A stretch of 46,029 nt of DNA, from positions 1 to 46,029 of the forward strand of contig MVAQ01000173.1 in the NCBI GenBank assembly GCA_014825775.1, in the 5' to 3' direction. The notes beneath the pieces were generated by a model, which ran no database searches, was not told where the DNA came from, and saw nothing but the letters and a program-made list of their open reading frames with translations. Below, piece by piece: positions 11,887 to 21,649 of the stretch (positions are counted from its first letter, which is position 1; each line of letters starts with the position of its first letter). This DNA is from Krasilnikovozyma curviuscula (taxonomy: Eukaryota > Basidiomycota > Tremellomycetes > Cystofilobasidiales > Mrakiaceae). Both the position numbers and the translations under genes were made by a program.

Positions 11887-12237
11887 TATACCGGGAGTTG
11901 GGACAGATAACCAGAGGGAAGAGAGAGACGAGATGTAGGTTTCTCCCCTGAACGAGCAAAAGCAGCCAGGAAAAGACGAAGGTAGTTGCAGGCCAACTCG
12001 CTCGTCGGTCGGCGGCGCTCGTGCTGGCACACGGGGAGCACTCGACCAAAGGTGGAAAAAGTCAATTTTCAAAGGGATACTTATAAAATTTCGAGATTCA
12101 ATTTGAAGTCGAAGTCAACAGAGTGAAAGATTGAAAGGTTTGGTACCAAAATATTTCTTGCGCAACCAAACACTACGTCTAACGAATGCAATAATCCAAT
12201 GACATGTCCCGTTTATTTTGACGCAAAATATAACAAT
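11887..12237. other. Intergenic region upstream of the multi-KH gene
   Basis: 351 bp between the KH-gene start and the antiporter stop, both on the minus strand. It should carry the KH-gene promoter and the antiporter 3' UTR. It includes an AT-richer part (about 12060-12240). No coding signal is seen. Confidence 0.5.
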
Positions 12238-14824
12238 CTAACGCCGCCCTGGGATGTTGTCATTAGCAGCCTCATACGCCTGTTTCGTAACGTAAGTTCG
12301 CACTCGACCTGCGCCCGGTAACGACAAAAACAAAACGTGATCAGAAGCGCTCCACACTACCACACTACTCAGAGACGACTAAGGGATGACACATACCAGT
12401 ATACTGCCCTTCGATTACCACCGTATCCTCCCCTTCCTCATACGCAACCTCATCCCTCCTCAGTTTCGCGTCAGCAAACATGACCCTTCCTGGTGTGCCG
12501 CCATGCGCAGGAGCCTCGATCGTGCTACCCGGCGACCCATGAGGCGATGTAGACACAACTTCTTCCAGTTGAGTATCTACAACTTCGGAATCCGTCACGT
12601 CGACCTCTGTCAGTCGGCGAGCGCCCTTCATTGGCAGAGGACTGCCTGGCGGTGTCCCAACCGGAGTGCTGGGCGTCGTTGCCGACCGGCGGACATCTTC
12701 ATTTCGAGGCAGTTCTGTTGGAGCCCAAGGAAGGCGCGCGACGAGATTCGATTGCATTGTGCCTGATCGTGTCAGCGAGCGCACGCGGACGAATGTTTTG
12801 CTGAAGGGGATCGTAATGCCTACCGAGAGATAAGGTGCACTGAGTTTGCCATCCATCAAGATCTAAAAGGGATAGGAACATACCGTGGACTACAATGGAG
12901 CAGAAGATGATGAAATACACAATGGGTGTGATGGCCGCTCTCAGCCTGTGACAAGCCTCATCATCAGGTAATACCCTCAATGCGACCTGGACGTAAAAAA
13001 TGGCAGAGACGCCAATGGGTCCAAACCATCCAGCGAAGATACTGTGCCGTAAAACAAAAAATCCAGCATACCTTCAGCTATCAGTTAGCAACACGCTCAA
13101 AAGGCGTAGAGACTGACCTCTCGCGATACGTCCCAAACACAGGTGTCATGAACGTCATCGCTGCTACCCATGGCAGCCTCCGTAACAAGAGGATCGCGAT
13201 ACCGAGGAGGACAAACTTCCACGGCGCAAACCCCAGCTCGGGATTCGTGAAGTCGGACCAGGGCAGGATGGCGCCAATGTAGAAAAAAATCGCGGTGTTG
13301 AGAAGAAAATCTATCACCTTTTTGACAGTTGTAAGTATATTGGTGAATGAGAAAAGGTACTCGGAGAGAAAGAGAGAGAGAGACGAGGAGATGACACACT
13401 TCTTGGAAAGAATCGTCTTCTGTTTCTAGTCTATAGTAATCGTCCCATGTAAATGAATTGCCCACTGCATAAGTTTGCAATACGCGAAGGGAAAAGAAAT
13501 AGGAATGAGTGTTATTTTGGAAAAGGACTACTAACTGCAGAGTGGGCATGAGATACTGACCGATAAAACAGCAGAGCAAATCATCGCTCCCAATTATACC
13601 CGTAATGCCTAACGTGCCTAACGTCAACCCAATTCCATACCCCTACACATCAAGACATGGGAAGTTCAGACCTCGAATCGGTACGACGCATGAGAAGGAA
13701 GTTAAACGGAGCACACTTACCAGAAAACTGACATGATCTGCCCAAAGGTTTTTCTTGCAAACCTTGAGCGCCCGCCTTGCGACATACCCAATCACCAAAC
13801 CCATCACTGTAGCCAGTATGATTTGGTATACGACGATATCGTACGCCCAACGTCCAATGGCTTCGCCGACGGTGTTGACAGACGTGAAGTCAGGATTTGG
13901 GTAGAGGATGAGGTAAAGCGCAAGGTAGAGAAATGGGTACCCCAAGCCGTCGTTGGCACCTGATTCAGCCGATATGATGTGTCGGACCTATATAATGCAA
14001 GTTTAAGCAAGAACAAACGATGAGGTGAAGTTCAGGAGAGACGAAGACTGACGTGCAAGGGAACGTGTTTTGCCGCGTAGCGTCCTTGCGTGATGGAGTT
14101 GGCCAAAACTAGAGAGTAGTGAAAAATAAATATAGAATAAAAATATGTTCTGAGTTGTTCAAGTGAGGGTGGGAAAGTTTCAACCCACCTGGATCAGTCG
14201 GCGTGACACAGCTACCGATCGCAAGCGCTTCCAGAAACGTCAACTTCTCGAAGACGGCCCAAATTAAGAGACTCGATGTCATCCAAGCAGCTATCAATTT
14301 TTTTGGGGTAAGAATTAGTGTCAGCGAGAAGAAGTTCAGCATGTCTGCTGATGCAATAACTTACCGATCATCACCGGCCCTAACAACACGACCAAGCTCA
14401 CGAACTCGCGCTTCAGGTAAGCCTTAGGGAGAGATATACCACAGAATAATACCTGTACACCGATGACGATCCGTGTGAGCTCGAACGTCACCAGCTGCTG
14501 CTGCTCCACGTCGGTCGACCATTTGGACGGGTTGAACCAGTTCAGCACAAATGGCCCGACGATTATGCCGTACACCATCGCAAGAAGGGCTTCTGAGAGG
14601 TATAGCTAGAATAAGGCAGAAACATCGGGTTCGTCAGAGATTGCTTTTGATCTGATCTAGCTCACATTCCTCCTCCCAAATAAGTCCAGAGAGGTATATG
14701 GCGCAACAAGCTGGGGTGAGCTCACTTTCTCTTTGATGATGTACGACACTAGGCCAGAGATGGATAGGTAGCATCCCAACAGAGAGATTCCTATTGAGAC
14801 CTGGGAAACATCCAGTTCCGGCAT
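12238..14824 (-). CDS. NHA1: Plasma-membrane Na+(K+)/H+ antiporter, Nha1-type CPA1
   Basis: Exports Na+ or K+ in exchange for H+ across the plasma membrane. Eleven exons (14824-14726, 14605-14365, 14290-14189, 14108-14053, 13987-13721, 13642-13561, 13464-13400, 13317-13118, 13071-12884, 12819-12397, 12308-12238) give 597 aa. Family hallmarks are the N-terminus MPELDVSQVSIGISLLG, LYLSEALLAMVYGIIVGP, the TPTDP helix break, and the ion-binding ESGANDGLGYPF with the essential Asn-Asp pair (about 178-179). Hydrophobic segments fit about 12 helices. The cytosolic tail has the conserved juxtamembrane ITIPFSKTFVRVRSLTR, then a Ser/Thr-Pro-rich region. The tail is much shorter than in S. cerevisiae Nha1 (985 aa). 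Exon 1 can read on through the first intron donor, but splicing restores the conserved KEK-LYLSE junction. Confidence 0.93.
13368..13383. repeat. Short GA microsatellite in an antiporter intron
   Basis: A run of GA dinucleotides lies within the intron between antiporter exons 7 and 8. It is non-coding in the spliced model and is probably a simple polymorphic repeat. Confidence 0.7.
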
Positions 14825-15385
14825 GCTTTCCTGTCTAGCCGAGTTATGAAGCAGAAGGTAAGGGAGCGGAGACCACGACGCTGGAATTTCTCATTAAGAG
14901 TAACGAAGTCTCGGACACGATTAGTTAGAGCGATTTCAGAATGGATTGAGCTATGGGTGCCTGCTGGCGATTCGTGCTTGGCGGTTGGGAGAGAAAGGAT
15001 ATATTTGTTAGAATGAGGGATTTTGTAGCTAAAACCTCGCAAACGCATGTTTTTGTGTTTTCCGAGCGGCCCAGAGGCGGGAGGAGCCAGGAGAAATGGG
15101 GATAGATATTGAGATAGAACGTCATGCTTAGTTCCCCTGACGATAGATACATGTGAGCTAGAGCGCTGCAGAGAAACTTCATTGTGACGGCGGGGCTGAG
15201 GTGAAGGTCGTCGAATCGAATCGGGCAAGGCGCAAATTGATGAGTCTTGCTTTTTGCGTAAAATAACGTGCGGGATATTGCATTTCTCGTGGCGGATCAA
15301 CATCCCACCTCCACCTTTTTTTTCCGTCACTCCCCAACTTCCATCTCCCCTCACTGAAACAGAACCTGCTTCACATCGATCAATC
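14825..15385. promoter_or_regulatory. Divergent promoter region, antiporter / Kv-beta AKR
   Basis: 561 bp between two start codons on opposite strands, so it must contain both promoters and 5' UTRs. A pyrimidine-rich stretch (about 15299-15355, including TTTTTTTTCC) leads into the plus-strand start, as is common upstream of fungal genes. A 235-codon minus-strand open frame starts at 15498 and crosses this region, but it shows no family motifs and overlaps the conserved first exon of the AKR gene, so I do not call it. No TATA element is obvious. Confidence 0.55.
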
Positions 15386-17323
15386 ATGGGTGGTGTTTTC
15401 AAAGCTGCAGTTGAGTATGATCCAAAGGACATGATCTTCAAAAACTTGGGTGAGTCTCCATCCACCCGTCCTCCTCTTCTGCGTCCGGTGTCTTCCACCT
15501 GCTTGTACTAGCCATGAAGCTGGTTATTTGCCTGATGAATTGAAGCTGACACTCCTTGGTTGTCTGTTGTTGTTTCCAGGTTCCTCTGGTCTTCGAGTGC
15601 CGGTCTTCTCTGTGAGTGTTTTGTGCTGAAGCCTTGTCGGCAATAACCTACCGCTGACGTTGTTGCCTCGTGTTCGTCTTTCCCTCTTGATTCAGTTGGG
15701 AGGATGGTTGACTTACGGTATATCCCTAGCTCACTTCCTTTCGCTCTTTGCTATCCACCACTGACCTCTTTTGTTCGTCTCTTCCAGGTGGAACCGTCAA
15801 GGTACTTTTTCTTCTCGCTGCCTATAATCGACCTTGATTCACCTCCACTCCACATGCATCTCGTGACTAACGAATCTCTCCGAACCTTTTCCTTTTCGTT
15901 TTTGCTCGATCAAATCAGGGTGATCCAGTCAAGGAGATCATGAAGGTCCGTGTCGATCTCCAATATTACCAAACCATACGATCTCCATCACTGAGCTCCT
16001 TCGTCATTCTCACAGACCGCCTTCGACAATGGTATCAACTGTAAGTTGAGTACTAGTAGTTGTTTCCTCAAGGTTATACTCTAACTCCTCTGAACATAGG
16101 CTTCGATACTGCCGAAGTGTACGCCAACGGAGAATGTGAAAGTGAGTGAAAGCCGCTTTATCTCGTTCATTTCCCATAACTCAGGCCGAAATCTGCGTTG
16201 TTCTCTAGTTGAGATGGGTCGAGTCATCAGAGAACTCGGCTGGCGCCGAACTGATCTGATCATCACGTATGCCAGTCATCTTCCCCCTTTGCGATACAGA
16301 AACTAACATAGGCGTCTAATGCAGTACCAAAGTCTTCTTTGGTGTTGGTAGGAAGGGACCTAACGACCGTGGTCTCTCGCGAAAGCACATTGTCGAGGGT
16401 GCCAAAGAGTGCTTGCAGCGACTCGAGCTCGACTATGTCGATGTCCTCTTTGCCCACAGACCGGATGTAACGGTCCCTATGGAAGAGATCGTCAGGTCCT
16501 TCAACTACTGTATCGAGAAGGGATACTGCTTCTACTGGGGGACCTCCGAGTGGACAGTCGCCCAGCTCGAAGAAGCTCACCACGTAGCTTCCAAGCTCGG
16601 ATTGATCCCACCAACTTGTGAACAAGTAAGCCCTAGACTCTCCTCTCTCGGCTTTCCTCTCGCCCTCAAGTCCAGTTGCTGATGGTCCTCATGTGCTGTG
16701 GTAGCCACACTACTCGATGCTCCACAGAGACAGGTTCGAGAAGGAGTACCACCACGTGTTCGAAAAGTATAACTTCGGAACCACTATCTGGTCTCCTCTT
16801 GAGAGTGGTATTCTTACCGGAAAGTACAACGACGGCGTTCCAGAAGACTCGAGGTTCGCTACCAACCCACAGTTCTTCAAAGGTGTGTCTTGATCCCGCC
16901 AAGAAGCATTAACAACTACTGACGCTGTTCGGGATCATATATCATAGACACTGTTGCGAAGCTCAAGTCGCCAGAGTCTCAAGCCAAATTTGAGAAGGTC
17001 CGCAAGCTCACCAAGCTCGCAGAGACCAAGTTGGACTGCAGCATGACCCACTTGGCCCTCGCTTGGGCCGCGTCCAACCCCAATGTATCGACCGTCTTGT
17101 TGGGAGGTGCGTTTTTGTCTTCTGTTGTTCGTGTTTGATCGTCACAAGAAGTTTCTGACGTGTGTTTTTTACGGGTGGGGCAACGGCAGCTTCTAAGCCT
17201 GAACAGGTTCTCGATAACTTGAAGGCAATCCCTGTCATCAAGAAACTCACTCCAGAGATTCTCAAGGAAATTGAAGAGATCTTGGAGAACAAGCCTGAGG
17301 GCCAAGCTACTTATGGTAGATAG
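15386..17323 (+). CDS. Aldo-keto reductase, Kv-channel beta subunit family (AKR6)
   Basis: NADPH-dependent aldo-keto reductase related to voltage-gated K+ channel beta subunits; cytosolic, physiological substrate unknown. Twelve exons (15386-15449, 15580-15611, 15696-15717, 15788-15801, 15919-15945, 16016-16040, 16100-16141, 16209-16266, 16325-16625, 16705-16882, 16948-17106, 17190-17323) give 351 aa. The catalytic tetrad is intact: Asp64 and Tyr69 in FDTAEVY, Lys97 in TTKVFFG, His139 in LFAHRPD. Other family blocks are [40 protein letters not shown] and [14 protein letters not shown]. Five of the first seven exons are 14-42 nt long. The neighbouring antiporter and cation channel-like transporter make a monovalent-ion link tempting, but no K+ channel alpha subunit is in the window. 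Confidence 0.93.
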
Positions 17324-17797
17324 AGCGCGGTGTGTGTATGTGTGGGAGGTCACAGGAGCCTTTCCCGAGGGAAACAACCGGTTTATCGCTGGCCGGAGAT
17401 ACTGGCTGGAGAGAGGATCAGGTTCCGTTCAAGGCTACTGTGGTCACAAAATGTACATCGTTATAGTTGTCACTAAGCTTCAGCCTGGAGCGGAAAGTAA
17501 ACAAACAACATTACTGTAGGATGATCATCTTCCAAAGCTTTTTGGTCTCACCAACACCACCACTTCACTCAGGTGGAAATTAACTCAGGTGTTCCGTTCT
17601 CCTCGTTTTCTTTCTGTTATCTTTTGTTATATGTGAAGGTGGCCACTTCTAGCACGTTTCTGCATTGAGGCGAATTGGACTTCATCTAATTTTTCTCATT
17701 CTTGTCCTCACCTCCCAAACTCGACCCACCCCAGGCAGGTCCGTTCGTATTCGAATGGCAAATGATTTTGTTCCCACGACCATAAAAGCATCCCACG
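17324..17797. other. Intergenic region between AKR and CorA-like gene
   Basis: 474 bp between two plus-strand genes. It should contain the AKR 3' UTR and the CorA-like promoter. A T-rich stretch (about 17600-17635) could serve termination or nucleosome depletion. No gene is seen. Confidence 0.5.
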
Positions 17798-20700
17798 ATG
17801 CCAGCTTCTTCAGCCCACCCAGTGTTCGTCGAGGCTGAGCCAGACGAGAGAACCCCAGAGAGGCGTTCGCGACCTGTTGTCGACACAGCTACCCCAATCA
17901 AGCCCATCCTCACTCGAAACATCCCCAATGATGACGGTAATACCAACTTCACCAACAGTCCAGCCACTTTCACCCCCTTGCAGCAAAGACACCGCTCCCG
18001 GGACGACGATGGTCCCAAGGAAGGCGACTTTCCGGAGAAGAGCTTCTTTTCACCTAAATTACCACCCACAGCGGCTGCTTCACCCTTCCGACTGACACGA
18101 ACACCCAAGAGGATAGCACCCACGTTCAAGTTCAACCCGGCTGAGTCCCCGCATGAGTTCTACGACGCCCAGGAGGGAGACCTGTACCGAGGGCCCGCGC
18201 CAGAGAGCTCGCCGCTTGCCCACATCAACAATCAGCGAAGGTTTCGTTACGACGGGCAGCCGATTGAAGAAGATGCTGTCAGCATAGGGAGCTCCGACTC
18301 GAGCTCGACAGACGCCAGCGTCATGTCGAGAGGAAGGAGGGCGACGATGGCTGTAATAGAGCGGGTCGGCGAGGCGTTTGGTGTCAACAGAAGAGGATCT
18401 GTTTCGAGTGTGAGCTCCATGTCGACGACGACGACGTCTAACAACCCTGGTCGAGGTAGGGGTAGGAGCAGGACCTGGAGCTGGAGCAGCTGGGCCGCGC
18501 AGAATGAGAACGATGAGAAGGACAACCTCCCACCAGGAAGATTGAGGAAAGGTGGTGCAAAGAGGGAATTTGCGCTGCTTCTTCCTTTGGGTACGACGCC
18601 CTTCAATAATCAAGCTAGTGGGGACGTTGATATTACAGGCATTTCGGGAACGGACAAACGAATTGTGCGAACGCCCTATCTCCCTCTCATCCTCGACAAC
18701 CTTAAGGAACTTCGTAAAGCGCCCGAACCGCTCAGCGCTCTCACCCCAAGCCAGCTCCTCGGTGTTGCTACAGCTCAACAGCCTTCACCTTCAAGCGTAC
18801 CAAGTGGGGCATCAACCACCTCCCCTGTCCATCGCCATAGACATCGAAATTCGAAACCACCGTCATCCAGCCTTAACCGTCGCTACCGACCGCCAGTGAT
18901 TCCACTGCCACTCCCCAACCAGTCCTTCTCTCGGCCCTCTGTCCAATCTCGGAATTCAAAAGGTCTACCTTTGTTGACTTTGTCTGCTCCAACGCCAGCA
19001 GGTTCTGGAGCGACGACCCCCAAGATCCCTCCCCCTGCCGCCGTGCGTCCCTGGTGGTTAGATGTCAGCTGCGCTGGTTGGGAGGACATGAGGGCCATTG
19101 GAGAGGTAAGATCATTATTTTTCTCTCTCTCTACACTACTTTCGTAAATTCTATTTCAGCTCACTGATGTGTTTACTCTGTGCAGCTGCTCTCCTTGCAC
19201 CCTCTCACGCTGGAAGATATCCTTCATCAAGATCCACGCGAGAAGTTGGAAGTTTTTGAGCGATTGGGCTACTACCTCATTTCCTTTAGAGCCATCGACG
19301 AGGGTTACTTCAAATGGACCGACGTCGGGCTCGACACTACGTTTGACGCTCACCACATTAGTCATTCTCGCAGGACCGGAAGGCGACGGGGCAAAGTCGA
19401 AATTGTGGAGGACAGGCCAGGGAAGGAAGGTCTTGAGGGTGTGGGTGTTGGTGCTGTCAATGTGTACCTGGTGGTTTTCAAGGACGGAATCATTTCAGTA
19501 AGTTTTACTTTTCGGCTGTTAGTGGCCCCATCTCCTTGGACCCTGCTAATTTAATTTATTCCTTATTACAGTTCCACTTCGACAACATTTCAAAGCACAC
19601 GAAAAGTGTCAGAGAGAAACTTTTTCGCCTTGAATCAGAAGAGGGACGAACTCTTTCTTCCGACTGGATCGCTCATGGCATTATGGACTCTATCGTCGAC
19701 TCTTTCTTCCCTCTCATTGGCTTTGTAGAAGATGAAGCAGATGAGATAGATTCATTAATCATTGACCCAACTGCAGAACCATCAAAACTCTCCTACACAG
19801 GATCAGGTGAAGCAGTCGCTTCCAACGCATCCCCTTCAAGCAAACCCGAATCGCTTCAAGAAATCCCGTCCAAACACTCTTCAATCTCCGCCGACGACAA
19901 GAAACCGAACGAAGAAGAATCTTTTGAGATGACTGACCTAAAGAATCCACAGAAGCCCCCTTCCACCCGTCGATCCGTACCCCCTCCAATTACAATTCAC
20001 GAATCGAACGACATTATCGTAGCACCCCCACCAACAACCGTAATGCGTATCCAACAAGTCATTCGTCGGTCCTCACTTAACCAAGGTCTCCAAAAAATGA
20101 TGGTTCTTCTCCGGCTGTCGATCAATCTAGAACCCACGCCAAGCGGTAAACCAAAGAAATTGTCGTTCTTCGGTCAACAGCGGGAAAGTAGAAAGAATAT
20201 GGTCAAGCGCATGACGGAGACAAGACGTCTCATCACGGGCCTGTCAAGGCTCTTGGGTCCAAAGCATGAGGTTGTTGGTCGCTTAAGAAAGAGGTCAGAA
20301 GACGTCGCTATCGCCCTTGGAGAGGAAATGGCGACGCATGTCGGTGACGTTCAAGGTTCGTCTCTATTCTGGGTGGTGACGAGCGCGATCAGCTTCCTCT
20401 GATATTTTTATTTTTCATGGTTTTAGACCATATTGTCACCTTACAACAAGCTCTTAACCACTATGAAAATCTGCTGTCGTCGGCCCATCCATCCTACATA
20501 TCTCACCTCACTCTAGCCCAAGGAGCCGCTCGTCATAACTTGGACAATGCCATTCTGAATCTCTCGGTGGTTTCTATTGGCATCCTTCCAATGCAGGTCA
20601 TCGTTGGTGAGAAACCCCTGTTTTTACTACCTGAACGAAACCCCACTAACTTTTCTTTCCTGTTAGGTATCTTCTCCCAAAACGCATATATACCGCATAA

Positions 20701-20920
20701 CGGTGATCGAGAACATTTATTGCCTGCCCCTTATTATCTCTTTGGCATTATTTGGGTCGCTGTAGGTTTGACTGCAATTGGAGTATTGCTTTGTACGTTT
20801 TGTGTGTCTCTGCTTCATCTTTCATTATCCTCGCTAATCATCTTTTGTCACCTTCTAGTGGTTGGCTATTGGAAAAGAGAAGCTCGCATTAAATGGTCAA
20901 ATAAGAGAGATGCTCGTTAG
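17798..20920 (+). CDS. CorA/Alr-type divalent cation transporter without GMN motif
   Basis: Predicted CorA-superfamily Mg2+ or other divalent cation transporter, plasma membrane or vacuole. Six exons (17798-19105, 19186-19497, 19572-20355, 20427-20606, 20667-20792, 20859-20920) give 923 aa. Residues 1-420 are a long basic, Ser/Pro-rich cytosolic extension, as in fungal Alr/Mnr2 proteins. The CorA funnel begins at WWLDVSCAGWEDMRAIGELLSLHPL and continues through EDILHQDPREKLE, VNVYLVVFKDGIISFHFDN and a long helix (EVVGRLRKRSEDV). Two C-terminal membrane helices are present: LSVVSIGILPMQVIVGIF and YYLFGIIWVAVGLTAIGVLL. The loop between them, normally YGMN, reads GIFSQNAYIPHN, so Gly-Met-Asn is replaced by Ser-Gln-Asn at 865-867. 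An acidic insertion lies in the funnel region. Ion selectivity cannot be inferred. Confidence 0.88.
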
Positions 20921-20954
20921 ATTTGAAGCCCATCGTTTCATAGAACAGCTGTGT

Positions 20955-21181
20955 CTAGTTTTCTTTTAGGTTGGGTAGAGAGTCGCTCTTATTGTTAAAT
21001 AAAATACCTAGATCAATCAATTGTTGTACCCATGTCTTGTCATATACTGTCTCTTCACATTGCATGTATTTCACTGGAATTTTACTGGAAAAACGTTGAC
21101 CGATAGCGCTTGCCACAAGTGGTCCATTTGTAAGGCACTCGGAGAACTCTCTGTCCGCGTAAAGTATGTCTCTTTCTGACA
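20955..21181 (-). CDS. Possible small protein, tail-to-tail with the CorA-like gene
   Basis: Weak candidate. A minus-strand open frame ends at 20955. From the in-frame ATG at 21181 it would code 75 aa (MSERDILYADREFSECLTNG, continuing to a Lys-Asn end). The frame stays open upstream. A plausible 67-nt intron (GTGAGT at about 21309, branch-like CTGAC/ATAAC, acceptor CACCAG near 21240) joins in phase to another open stretch beginning near 21350 (VAYQGVISHLGEVSE), but the 5' end cannot be resolved. No family is recognised. Only 34 bp separate it from the stop codon of the CorA-like gene, so the 3' UTRs would overlap. It may also be a relic or chance frame. Confidence 0.3.
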
Positions 21182-21359
21182 TGTCCCTGCCAGGTTTCCA
21201 GAAAGTTTGGGAACTAGGTCTCTTGACCAGAGGGACCTGGTGACGACGTAGGTTATTGCTGTCAGCTACCCATCGCTTGTTGGCCGGCGCTGACTTCTGC
21301 ACTCACCTCGCTAACTTCTCCCAAATGTGATATCACACCCTGATAGGCCACTGCGCATC

Positions 21360-21649
21360 ACCTGAGGGAACCACAGCGCAATCGGCAAATTGAATTAAAT
21401 CAGGCCTAACATATTTGGGGACCCCACGGACGCAAACTAGTCCTTTACACGACCAGCGATACGGCGTGTTTATCTCCCTAGCTTTCTCGTTCTCCGAGGT
21501 TTCTCTCCAGAGGGTGAGGCGGCATACAAGCGCGGTCGTATGTCGTATGTCTCTGAGGGCTGTGAAACCTACAAATAGCCAGACGACTGGGTGAATGACC
21601 GTTCAGTTGTTCGCCCCCCATCTCCCACCTTTGGCTCGTCGCTACCAGC
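21360..21649. promoter_or_regulatory. Upstream region of the MFS transporter
   Basis: About 290 bp directly before the MFS start codon, with no supported gene. The last 50 bp are C/T-rich (CGCCCCCCATCTCCCACC), resembling a fungal 5' UTR. No recognisable regulatory site was found. Confidence 0.4.

Noticed and set aside
14605..14824. Unspliced antiporter N-terminus reading through the first donor
   Set aside because: Read-through gives an unconserved insert after KEK; removing the GTGAGC...TAG intron restores the conserved LYLSEALL junction.
14791..15498. 235-codon minus-strand open frame across the antiporter/AKR promoter
   Set aside because: It overlaps conserved first exons of two well-supported genes (antiporter and AKR) and shows no family motif.
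18080..18778. 232-codon minus-strand open frame inside the CorA-like exon 1
   Set aside because: It is a shadow of a long, GC-rich, low-complexity coding exon on the plus strand.
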